DNA of 16,000 bases from Endomicrobiia bacterium (GCA_025998475.1 BNVZ01000011.1:1-16000); one strand, 5' to 3'. Shown: positions 6,659 through 14,645, numbered from the stretch's first letter. A program made the numbers and translations. The notes: generated from the sequence alone by a model not told the origin.

Positions 6659-6900
6659 AACAGACCTCCCGCACAACTTTGAGTATTAAATTTTAGAATT
6701 ACAAACACCTGAAACCCTGAGTTAAATTGCAATCCAAAGGGTCTTTTGCGATTTCTATATCTACTCTGTACTATTTTGAACCTTTTAACAAATACTTTTG
6801 ATATTTTCCACTATAATCCTTTTTGATGAAATCTCCCTATTTAACTCTTTATCTTCTTTTGTCAGTGGGTGTTTCTATGTTAGTTATTAAGAGGTCTAAT
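6659..6900. mobile_element. MITE-like deletion derivative of the IS5-family element
   Basis: Positions 6662-6876 follow the left part of the full element (2268-2483): AGACCTC, then TATTAAATTTTAGAATTACA, and up to GTCAGTGGGTGTTTCT. The sequence then jumps to the right end, ATGTTAGTTATTAAGAGG (right repeat 6889-6900). About 760 bp of the transposase interior are missing. The left inverted repeat has decayed while the right is perfect. It could have been moved in trans by an active copy, or be an internal deletion in place. Confidence 0.85.
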
Positions 6901-6918
6901 AGTCAAATATGCCTATTG

Positions 6919-6924
6919 TATAAT
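6919..6924 (+). promoter_or_regulatory. Candidate -10 for the M48 gene
   Basis: TATAAT lies 19 bp beyond the right end of the mini-IS. At 17-bp spacing the -35 would fall on CTAATA inside the IS end, a poor match, so this is tentative. Confidence 0.3.
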
Positions 6925-7034
6925 CAGAAAAACTAATAAAACCCATTAGGCAGGGCATTGGTCTCCAACTATCGACAAACATGGAAAAAAAACATAAAAT
7001 TTAGCTATCTAAATAAAAGGGAGGGGTAGAGAAA

Positions 7035-7832
7035 TTGAATAAAAATATCGATAAATTAGTAAGCACAAAAGAAAAAGTTTTATTTTTCATTGTTTGCTGT
7101 TTATCTCTTGTGACTTTGTTTTTACAAGTTCTGCTTACTGCTTATTATGCTACAATGATGAAGATTGATCCTACGCCTGTTGTATCGATGACAATTCTGC
7201 TTTGGCCTCTTGTTTCAGGATTAATATTAAACGGAATATTCATTGGATATCTGGGACAAAACTCGGTCCGAGTATCGAGGGTACAGTTTGCAGATATATA
7301 TGAGATAGCAGAAGATTATTCGAAAAAACTGGATCTAAAAAAAACTCCCAAAGTTTATATTATGCAGCATGGAGGAGTATTAAATGCTTTTGCCACCAGA
7401 TTTTTATATGGGGATATTGTAGTTATTTTTTCTGATATACTAGAGTTAGCATATGCTCAAGGAGAAGACGCAGTAAGGTTTATTATTGCTCACGAGCTTG
7501 CTCATGTAAATAGAAAGCATATGTCCAAAAGTCTTATTGTATTTTGGGGATTAATAATCCCATTTATCGGATCTGCCTATTCCAGAGCATGCGAGACCAC
7601 ATGTGACAATATCGCAGCGTATTTATCCGATAAGAATCCAGTAAATGGGCTCTTGGTATTATTAGCAGGAAAAAAACTATATTCAAAGGTAAAAATAGAT
7701 ATATTCCTTCAGGAAGCAGAAAAAGAAAAAGGATTTTGGAGCTGGCTCTCGGAAATCAGATCTAGCCATCCAAATCTTAGTACCCGCATACGAAACGTCA
7801 GCAAAACTAAGAAGATCATCTCAGTGATGTAA
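7035..7832 (+). CDS. M48-family (HtpX-like) membrane metalloprotease
   Basis: The 265-residue inner-membrane zinc protease is predicted to degrade damaged membrane proteins. Two hydrophobic segments come first (about 14-38 and 46-72). The catalytic motif HELAH is at 153-157, with the third zinc ligand probably E187 in RACETTCDNIA (family pattern: Glu then a nearby Asp). Another hydrophobic stretch lies at about 166-182. The C-terminal part has the family-style HPNLSTRIRNV. It differs from classical HtpX in having fewer obvious C-terminal membrane segments, so I call it HtpX-like rather than htpX. The start is TTG, chosen because GGGAGGGG stands at good spacing upstream and no downstream ATG precedes the first membrane segment. 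It is transcribed alone, just downstream of the mini-IS. Confidence 0.85.
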   Translation: MNKNIDKLVSTKEKVLFFIVCCLSLVTLFLQVLLTAYYATMMKIDPTPVVSMTILLWPLVSGLILNGIFIGYLGQNSVRVSRVQFADIYEIAEDYSKKLDLKKTPKVYIMQHGGVLNAFATRFLYGDIVVIFSDILELAYAQGEDAVRFIIAHELAHVNRKHMSKSLIVFWGLIIPFIGSAYSRACETTCDNIAAYLSDKNPVNGLLVLLAGKKLYSKVKIDIFLQEAEKEKGFWSWLSEIRSSHPNLSTRIRNVSKTKKIISVM

Positions 7833-8454
7833 CTCGGGGATGTAACCAACAGGCAGTAGAGTAAACTCAAAGACACCACCAAACGCTACTGTTAATATCG
7901 AGGTTTCTATGCTGAGTGACAACGATTTTCAAATGTCATAAGTTTTGAAATAACTGTTTTTTGTTCCCTTGTGCTTCTGTGAGACGGGATTGCTCTGGTT
8001 TTGGTTGTGGAATTAAAAATTCTATGATGTTTCCACGTGATGATTTCTGATTTTTTGTATTTTGGTACATTTGGCAATAAATAAAGTTTTTGTGTTCTTA
8101 ACACCAAAATCGGAAGTAATACCACTAAACCGTGGGAACTCCGTAATTAGGAAATGGCCACTTAAATATATTAAAGATACTAGGGTTTTGGGAAAAAATA
8201 TAGCATGAAAAAGAAAGGATTTTCGTTAGGATGTAATTTAGGAATGTGGGCAAGAGAAAGTGACGAGGATTTAAAAAGAAAAAGAGCTTTTTTGAAAATT
8301 TGCTGTGATTTTGGGATATCTATAATTTTCTTTCATGTGTTTTGCCTGTTTTAAGAAAAGCGGATCCCTTAAGTCAATGATCATTTTCTCGCAAAATGAC
8401 AACTAGTTTTTTGTTCAAACTTTCTCTAATTTGAATTTAATATCCGGAGAAGAA
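7833..8454 (+). other. Decayed intergenic stretch
   Basis: No convincing gene. It contains the longest copy of the dispersed decayed repeat (8009-8121). A 49-residue frame at 8205-8354 begins MKKKGFSLGCN and ends in a hydrophobic tail (IIFFHVFCLF), but it lacks a clear Shine-Dalgarno and resembles nothing I know. The 72-residue minus-strand frame at 7907-8125 also lacks support. The last ~15 bases contain the ZIP gene ribosome-binding site. Confidence 0.6.
8009..8121 (+). repeat. Dispersed decayed repeat, copy A (longest)
   Basis: The first half (GGAATTAAAAATT, then CACGTGATGATTTCTG, then TTTTTTGTATTTTGG) matches the reverse complement of 3275-3343. The second half (TTTTTGTGTTCTTAACACC, then AAATCGGAA) matches 675-711. 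The repeat has stops in all frames as it stands, so it is either non-coding or a shattered gene. Confidence 0.6.
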
Positions 8455-9165
8455 ATGCAAATAATTTATTCACTTATAGCTGCAGGCGTCGCAATGATAG
8501 GTGCTCTGACAGTGTTAGCATTTCACGAATGGTCTGAAAGAAATTCTTTTCTTATAATTAATTTTGCAGCAGGGATGATGCTTGCTCTTGCGTTTACTCA
8601 TTTAATACCAGAAAGCTCGGATCTAAATCCCAACACAATGACTTATGTTCTCTTGGGGTTTTTAATTATGTTCTTTTTGCAGTTTTTTGTATTATTTCAT
8701 CCATGTCACGATCACGAATGCTCCAAACACATGGACGCAGTATCAATCGCAGGATTGTCTTTACATTCTGTTATTGACGGATTAATGATTGCGGTAGGTT
8801 TTGAAGCCGCTTCCGGGGTGGGCATTCTTACAACTCTTGCAATTTTATTTCATAAACTTCCAGACGGAATAACAATTTCAGGCATTTTATTGCACAGCGG
8901 CGCTACTAAAAAGAAAATTTTTAATTTCTCGCTTCTTACGGCTTGCTTTACCCCTGTAGGGACAATTATAGGAATGTTTTTATTTAAAGATGTGTCTAAG
9001 TCTATGCTTGGATCTTTTCTGGGTGTAACAGCAGGATCTTTTATTTTCCTTGCAGCTTCAGATTTAATTCCAGAAACACATAAATCTAAAAATAAGGCGA
9101 CATCTCTTATGTTATTTGTGGGGGTGCTTGTGAGTCTTGCCGCAAAACATATCATAGGACATTAA
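8455..9165 (+). CDS. ZIP-family divalent metal transporter
   Basis: A 236-residue multi-spanning inner-membrane permease that should import Zn2+, Fe2+ or similar ions. Membrane segments run about 4-24, 33-52, 62-82, 97-118, 122-145, 156-177, 187-203 and 214-231. The two family signature helices are present: H104-S-V-I-D108-G in segment 4 and H133-K-L-P-D137-G in segment 5. The loop after segment 3 is the His/Cys-rich metal-binding stretch HPCHDHECSKH (82-92). I start at ATG 8455 because GGAGAAG lies directly upstream; an in-frame TTG at 8431 would add eight residues but has no comparable site. The gene converges with the operon ending at 9212, with no clear hairpin terminator between them. 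Metal specificity cannot be read from the sequence. Confidence 0.9.
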   Translation: MQIIYSLIAAGVAMIGALTVLAFHEWSERNSFLIINFAAGMMLALAFTHLIPESSDLNPNTMTYVLLGFLIMFFLQFFVLFHPCHDHECSKHMDAVSIAGLSLHSVIDGLMIAVGFEAASGVGILTTLAILFHKLPDGITISGILLHSGATKKKIFNFSLLTACFTPVGTIIGMFLFKDVSKSMLGSFLGVTAGSFIFLAASDLIPETHKSKNKATSLMLFVGVLVSLAAKHIIGH

Positions 9166-9211
9166 TAAATGTACTTTATACTTTGTTTTGAGTTTTTTGT
9201 TGAGCGTTTAG

Positions 9212-9454
9212 CTACATCGTAACAAGTTTTGATTTAATACCGTCTATACTTTCTAATTGTGAAGTAAGATTTTTGATTGCACTTTCTTGCGCAAAAATCT
9301 CAAGTATTATAATGCCGGTATCGAAACAGGCATCTGAAGAACTGTCATGAATACCCAACCTTGTTTTTATTATACAGCCCTAAGGAGTTAAAACTTCCTG
9401 AACTTTTACTGTGCACTCTTTTTTTTGAACTGACAGTATCAAAATATTTGTCAT
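9212..9454 (-). pseudogene. ACT-like small regulator gene with in-frame TAG
   Basis: ATG 9454 with a strong GGAGG five to six bases upstream opens an 81-codon frame ending in TAG at 9212. Codon 25 (9382-9380) is TAG. Either side the protein reads continuously: TNILILSVQKKE and VKVQEVLTP, then the stop, then GCIIKTRLGIHDSSSDACF, TGIIILEIFAQE, and SIDGIKSKLVTM. This pattern (about 80 residues, beta-alpha-beta, GCIIKTRLG core) recalls the small ferredoxin-fold/ACT-like proteins of the TM1266 type found near [FeFe]-hydrogenase genes; that link is from memory and is tentative. Related proteins usually have Tyr before the Gly, so one base change from TAT/TAC to TAG would explain the break. It is the last gene of the envelope operon. 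Most likely a young pseudogene; amber readthrough is the alternative. Confidence 0.7.
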
Positions 9455-9469
9455 AAAATCCTCCGCTAA

Positions 9470-9562
9470 CTATTTATAGTCGAGACCGTTAAGCGACTTT
9501 TGAGAGCAGCTAACCTCTTGTGTTGAGGCTTCGGAGTTGACTACTTTTTGTACCTTTTGCAT
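9470..9562 (-). CDS. 30-residue ORF between deacetylase and broken gene
   Basis: The ATG follows the deacetylase stop after a single base (TAAGATG), which would allow coupled translation. The product starts MQKVQKVVNSEASTQEVSC and has two cysteines and no membrane segment. It ends in TAG, 15 bases before the ATG of the next gene and in the same frame. No independent strong Shine-Dalgarno is visible. I do not recognise it. It may be a true small protein, an N-terminal remnant, or chance. Confidence 0.3.
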   Translation of the reverse strand: MQKVQKVVNSEASTQEVSCSQKSLNGLDYK

Positions 9563-9563
9563 C

Positions 9564-10235
9564 TTAGTGCTTAAGATTTAAAAGTTCGCTGACAGTGACT
9601 ATTTCATAACCCTCTTTTTTGATTTCAGATATAAAAACACCCAAAAATGATAATACTCTATCATTCTTTAACAAATCATGCATTAAAAATATCGCCCCGT
9701 TTTTAATAGCTTTTCTATATTTAGCATGCATTTCTTCAGCACTCATGTTTTCCCAGTCAGCACCAAAGCTCCAATTTATTACAGAGTATCCGTTATTTTT
9801 TGCTATTGTTACGGCATCAGGTTTTGCATATCCGTGGGGGAAACGCACTAGAACCGGTTTAACGTCAAGCACATCTTTTATTATTTTTTCGCCTTGCAAA
9901 AGTTCTTTTTCTATTTGAATTGCTTTATTTTCGCCTTTGTAAGCATAAAAATTTGTGTGTGTGTAAGTATGATTTGCAATTTCATGACCAGATGCAAGAA
10001 CTGCTTTTGCTCCTTCAGGATCATTTTGGACTCTGACTCCAAGCATAAAAAATGTAGCTTTAATATTGTTTTCTTTTAAAATTTCTAAGATTTTTTTCGT
10101 TGCTTTGCCAGGGCCGTCGTCAAAAGTCAACGAAACTTTCTTAATATCTTTGGAACCTTCAGTATAAAACGTTTTAATCTGCGAAAAGCACTCAACAGGA
10201 AAAAGAAGAAACATTAATATGATAATTTTTTTCAT
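9564..10235 (-). CDS. Secreted polysaccharide deacetylase (CE4/NodB family)
   Basis: The 223-residue exported enzyme removes N- or O-acetyl groups from peptidoglycan or another surface polysaccharide. A signal peptide covers about residues 1-19 (MKKIIILMFLLFPVECFS). The NodB domain carries the five usual motifs: TFDDGP (37-42, with catalytic D39 and metal ligand D40), HEIANHTYTH (84-93, metal ligands H89 and H93), RFPHGYAKP (131-139), the NWSFGADWEN region (154-163), and FLMHD (183-187, catalytic H186). I start at ATG 10235, which shares an ATGA overlap with the stop of the kinase-like gene; an upstream in-frame ATG at 10244 would add MGK. The neighbours, an M50-like protease and a lipid-carrier kinase-like protein, support an envelope role. 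The enzyme looks complete; the exact substrate is unknown. Confidence 0.9.
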   Translation of the reverse strand: MKKIIILMFLLFPVECFSQIKTFYTEGSKDIKKVSLTFDDGPGKATKKILEILKENNIKATFFMLGVRVQNDPEGAKAVLASGHEIANHTYTHTNFYAYKGENKAIQIEKELLQGEKIIKDVLDVKPVLVRFPHGYAKPDAVTIAKNNGYSVINWSFGADWENMSAEEMHAKYRKAIKNGAIFLMHDLLKNDRVLSFLGVFISEIKKEGYEIVTVSELLNLKH

Positions 10236-10825
10236 TTTACCCATACCATAAAAGTTGACATTAAAGTTAAAATTCCTGCATTAATTATCTGCATCCAAAA
10301 GTTGTCGCTTAATTTCCACGGTACAGCTTCAATTATCATTGCTATAACGGCACCTGTCAATGCAAACCGCCAATTAAAAAGAAAAATACCAGACATAAAA
10401 CACACCGCAAGGCAAGACAAACTTCCTTCTAAACTCTTCCCCGCGAAAGTCTTATGTTTTCCAAATGTTCTGCCTACAAGGGCCGCAATCGCGTCTCCAA
10501 ATGATAGGTAAAGAAAACTGGCAAAGACCATATACTTGTTGGAGAACATTAAAATAGCAATCAGCGCTCCTAGCAACGTCCACATTACTGTGCTGATTTT
10601 GTCTGCTTCTTCAAATCTGTAAAAACCTTTAAAATTATTTTTGAAGAAATTATTAAAAGTAGGCACTTTAAACCTACCATATTCAAGCAAAGCTACAATA
10701 ATAATTGCAACAATAAGACCAGAAATAACAAAATTTTTAGGAAGATACCAATATCCAAAAACATATACCAGTGATAGCAGGTGAAATCCCTTTCTCTTTA
10801 TTTCGTCTTTTGGAATGCTAAACAT
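10232..10825 (-). CDS. Polyprenol/diacylglycerol kinase-like membrane protein
   Basis: A 197-residue integral membrane protein of the dolichol kinase/phytol kinase/DGK1 family, which phosphorylates a lipid alcohol, commonly with CTP. Visible family features are RKGFHLL near the N-terminus (11-17), FGDAIAALVGRTFGK (109-123), KSLEGS (130-135), and a C-terminal EAVPW..SDN (166-175). Hydrophobic stretches lie at about 15-48, 77-95, 97-118, 134-150, 154-168 and 176-196. It starts at ATG 10825 with GGAG upstream at usable spacing. This start lies 28 bases inside the end of the M50-like gene. Its own stop overlaps the deacetylase start by four bases. The context suggests it supplies or recycles a lipid carrier for envelope synthesis; the substrate is inference. 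Confidence 0.83.
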   Translation of the reverse strand: MFSIPKDEIKRKGFHLLSLVYVFGYWYLPKNFVISGLIVAIIIVALLEYGRFKVPTFNNFFKNNFKGFYRFEEADKISTVMWTLLGALIAILMFSNKYMVFASFLYLSFGDAIAALVGRTFGKHKTFAGKSLEGSLSCLAVCFMSGIFLFNWRFALTGAVIAMIIEAVPWKLSDNFWMQIINAGILTLMSTFMVWVK

Positions 10826-11565
10826 ATATCTAATACTCCACTACATAAAAATTTGTAAACGCCGCCTATGTTATCATAAAACTGTAGAAGAGTATCCTGT
10901 ATACTTATCGCGTCACGAAAAACCAAATACGCAAGCAGAGTAAATACTACGATATTTACCGCAAGAATCACAACGTAAGAAAAAAATGTGCCATAAACTT
11001 TTAAATCGGGCTGACCTATGGAAAGAATATATATTGTAAGAGCAGTATGAAAAGCTATTGAAAACCCTACAAAGAAAAGAAAGTATTTGTAAAACCGTTT
11101 TACATCTGTAACCCAACCAAGACAAATGTAAATTATTACTATTGCAATCGTATATATCGGAAAAAAATAAGGCGTAAGGGTAATCCATATGTTGCTTTTA
11201 GTTAAAACCACGCTTCCAGATTTTTTACCGACATTAAACTTTTTAATTTTTGCGCCGCTCAAAACTCCAGCTATAGCATGAGAAAGTTCATGACCGAACA
11301 CATACGTTCTCATAGGTTTATAAAAAACGACTTGAAATACGATATAGCTCAAAATTCCTATCCAAAAAGAAATATATCGATTGACAAAAGCTGTAAAGCA
11401 CAATAGATTTCTAACAAAAGTATATCCCATGGCGCAAACTGCTGGTATTAATAAAAGTATAAAAATATTTTTTAAAAATTTCACTTTGAAAGATAACCAT
11501 TGGAAGGATTTATTTCTAGCATGTCTCTTCCTTTCCGACAGAATTGTTAATTTTTCATAAAACAA
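10798..11565 (-). CDS. M50-like membrane metalloprotease
   Basis: A membrane protein of up to 255 residues with the zinc-protease motif HELSH (92-96) at the start of a hydrophobic stretch (GHELSHAIAGVLSG), as in site-2 proteases. Further hydrophobic segments lie at about 31-48, 64-82, 126-149, 160-180, 190-216 and 230-245. I do not see a clear second NPDG-type aspartate motif, so the zinc site may use a different residue or the protein may be a divergent family member. The start is uncertain: TTG 11565 gives the longest frame but has no Shine-Dalgarno, and a GTG at residue 28 just before the first membrane segment is an alternative. It is the first gene of the operon that runs down to 9212 and overlaps the next gene by 28 bases. 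Confidence 0.65.
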   Translation of the reverse strand: MFYEKLTILSERKRHARNKSFQWLSFKVKFLKNIFILLLIPAVCAMGYTFVRNLLCFTAFVNRYISFWIGILSYIVFQVVFYKPMRTYVFGHELSHAIAGVLSGAKIKKFNVGKKSGSVVLTKSNIWITLTPYFFPIYTIAIVIIYICLGWVTDVKRFYKYFLFFVGFSIAFHTALTIYILSIGQPDLKVYGTFFSYVVILAVNIVVFTLLAYLVFRDAISIQDTLLQFYDNIGGVYKFLCSGVLDICLAFQKTK

Positions 11566-11751
11566 CTTTACTTATTGTAAAAACATGTCAAAAGGCAAGT
11601 TCAAGCAGTTAGGTAACAAGTAGAATTAAAGACTTTCTTAGGCGCCAAAATAATTTAGGTTAGGCCTTTTCTTTAAGCTAGCCTACTAATAATCGTAACG
11701 CCCGGTATATTATCAAAACTAGTTCCTTTAGGCAAACGGACTATTAAACAC
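11566..11751. other. Gene-free stretch upstream of the M50-like gene
   Basis: I see no gene, clear promoter or well-formed hairpin here. It separates the minus-strand envelope operon from the plus-strand stable-RNA region and should hold the operon promoter. Confidence 0.5.
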
Positions 11752-11874
11752 GACAAACGCATGAAAGCTTTTTTCCGATTTTTGATTGTCGCAGATAATA
11801 TCAAATTGCAGTTTATGAAATTTGCTTTGAGTCTAAAATCAGTCGTCTCAAGAAACTTTTTTCATGCGTTTGTC
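11752..11874. repeat. 123-bp inverted-repeat element, copy 1
   Basis: The ends are perfect 15-bp inverted repeats, GACAAACGCATGAAA (11752-11766) and TTTCATGCGTTTGTC (11860-11874). The interior aligns with copy 2 at 12085-12206 at roughly 65-70% identity by eye. Identity continues for about a dozen bases past the right end (CTGTGAGATTTT). It has no coding capacity. The right end lies 19 bp before the -35 of the tRNA-Val promoter. MITE-like by form. Confidence 0.8.
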
Positions 11875-11893
11875 CTGTGAGATTTTATAAAAA

Positions 11894-11922
11894 TTGACAT
11901 TGTTCCGATAAATTTGCTACCT
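11894..11922 (+). promoter_or_regulatory. Promoter of tRNA-Val
   Basis: TTGACA (11894-11899), 17 bases, then CTACCT (11917-11922), followed by TGCCAATGTC. The stretch TTTGCTACCTTGCCAATGTC parallels the rrn promoter's TTTTGTACACTTGCCATGTC, which supports the call despite the weak -10. The tRNA begins about 22 bp beyond the expected start point. Confidence 0.65.
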
Positions 11923-11951
11923 TGCCAATGTCGTGTTGTGAGTTTTGTTTC

Positions 11952-12027
11952 GGGCAGTTAGCTCAGCTGGAAGAGCATTTCCCTTACAAGGAAGAGGTCG
12001 CAGGTTCAAGTCCTGCACTGCCCACCA
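11952..12027 (+). tRNA. tRNA-Val (UAC)
   Basis: A 76-base cloverleaf with acceptor GGGCAGT/ACTGCCC, D arm GCTC/GAGC, anticodon stem TTTCC/GGAAG (one G-T pair) around CTTACAA (anticodon TAC, valine), and T arm GCAGG-TTCAAGT-CCTGC. CCA is encoded. It stands alone with its own promoter, between the two 122-123 bp repeat elements. Confidence 0.95.
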
Positions 12028-12084
12028 TATATCAGACAGTTTAAATATGATGGCAAGAACGAGATTCTTTAAATCGGTTTTTAT

Positions 12085-12206
12085 GACAAACATACGGAAG
12101 CTTTTTTGATTTTTAAGTGTCGTTGATAGAGCTAAATAACAGTCCATGGAATTTGCTCAAGTTTAAAGTCAATAGTAGCCCAAGAAATTTCTTTCATGCG
12201 TTTGTC
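12085..12206. repeat. 122-bp inverted-repeat element, copy 2
   Basis: The left end GACAAACATACGGAAG is a diverged version of the copy 1 end; the right end TTTCATGCGTTTGTC (12192-12206) is identical to copy 1. Same length, same orientation and alignable interior. It lies between tRNA-Val and the rRNA promoter. The left end's TACGGAAGCTT recurs at 12403-12413 next to the rrn -35. Confidence 0.75.
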
Positions 12207-12365
12207 CTGTGAGATTTTCTGTAAAATCTAAAAACACATATGGGACTGTTTTTGTCGTCTAAAATTGGGTTTGTAGCAAAGATATAGCAAGCTGCGAAAA
12301 GATGATTTTATGTATATAAAAGTATGTCGTTTATTAGAAGCCCGTCGTTGTTTTAATCCGTTTGT

Positions 12366-12401
12366 CTTTGTTTGACAAAAGTCCAAATACGTTACGAGAT
12401 T
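12366..12401 (+). repeat. 36-bp motif shared with 6578-6612 (copy 2)
   Basis: The first 20 bases are identical to 6578-6597; the rest is near-identical. It ends 10 bp upstream of the rrn -35, the position where a factor-binding or UP-type element would act. It carries its own TTGACA (12372-12377) without a good -10. Confidence 0.75.
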
Positions 12402-12411
12402 CTACGGAAGC

Positions 12412-12440
12412 TTGACAAAAGAATAAAGATTTTGTACACT
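12412..12440 (+). promoter_or_regulatory. rRNA operon promoter
   Basis: TTGACA (12412-12417), a 17-base spacer and TACACT (12435-12440): a strong sigma-70-type promoter, with transcription expected to start near 12447. A second, weaker possibility is TACAAT at 12587-12592, with only a poor -35 at suitable distance. Confidence 0.8.
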
Positions 12441-12446
12441 TGCCAT

Positions 12447-12870
12447 GTCTTCGAAATTCAGGAAAGACCGCCGAATTTAAGACTGCAAAAAGCAAGGGTT
12501 TGACAAGTTTTTAAAATTTTGATTTAATGGGTAGGTTGTCCTTGAGACAAAGTTCTTTTGTTTTAGCACGGCAGGGTATAAAGTGGTACAATCTGAAAGT
12601 TTAAAAGATAGCTAGAGGGTTGTAAGGATTCGAAAAGAACACTTTAACCGAAAGTGGAAGAAATGGAAAGCAAAGTTGAAGGTTCTTTCTGTTTTGAGGT
12701 TCTTTGAAAACTAAATAACACGCAGACAAGCGCCTCGCAAAAGAGGCAATCATGTAATTCAAGGGTCATTTGTAAAAATCAATTCGAATAAATAGTCGAA
12801 AGACTTTTATTTAATTTAAGTAAAATGATATCAGTAATTAAGAGCTTATTAACAAATCTCTATAAATTAT
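12447..12870 (+). other. rRNA operon leader with boxA-like site
   Basis: Transcribed leader of about 420 bases without a gene. TTCTTTGAAAACTAAATAAC (around 12710-12728) resembles a boxA antitermination site; a related GTTCATTGAAAACTTAATAG precedes 23S at about 14819. A small hairpin GCCTC-GCAAAA-GAGGC (12732-12747) follows. Confidence 0.6.
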
Positions 12871-14391
<1,521 letters not shown>

Positions 14392-14571
14392 TAAGGAGTA
14401 AACATACGTTTGGTTCGTTTAAAACGGGATGTTAATGGTCGGTTCTTGATTTGCAACGTTTGGGTTTGTTCGATTTTGCGGGGTGTTTGTCCGCGTGTTA
14501 TTTAGTTATTTTTGTTTTTGCGCTGAAGGCGGAGACTGTATCTTACAAGGGCGTGAGTGAGTTGTTTAAGC
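14392..14571 (+). other. 16S-tRNA spacer
   Basis: The 180-base transcribed spacer has no gene I can support; the short frame starting at 14451 runs into tRNA-Ile and is a chance reading. Confidence 0.6.
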
Positions 14572-14645
14572 GGGCCTATAGCTCAGTTAGTCAGAGCGCA
14601 CCCCTGATAAGGGTGAGGTCTGTGGTGCAACTCCACATAGGCCCA
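14572..14645 (+). tRNA. tRNA-Ile (GAU) with altered elbow
   Basis: The 74-base cloverleaf has acceptor GGGCCTA/TAGGCCC, D arm GCTC-AGTTAGTCA-GAGC, anticodon arm CACCC-CTGATAA-GGGTG (anticodon GAT, isoleucine) and T arm TGTGG-TGCAACT-CCACA. All four stems pair perfectly. The T loop reads TGCAACT rather than TTCAANT, so position 55 is G. The D loop has A at position 18 where G is expected, with G19 and C56 retained. CCA is not encoded. It lies in the usual place between 16S and 23S. Confidence 0.93.

Noticed and set aside
7907..8125. 72-residue minus-strand frame
   Set aside because: No ribosome-binding site, no recognisable features, and it overlaps the dispersed decayed repeat.
8205..8354. 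49-residue plus-strand frame starting MKKKGFSLGCN
   Set aside because: No clear Shine-Dalgarno and no family resemblance; mentioned in the intergenic entry but not called a gene.
12372..12400. TTGACA of the shared 35-bp motif as an extra rrn promoter
   Set aside because: No acceptable -10 at 16-18 bp spacing; the better promoter is 40 bp downstream.
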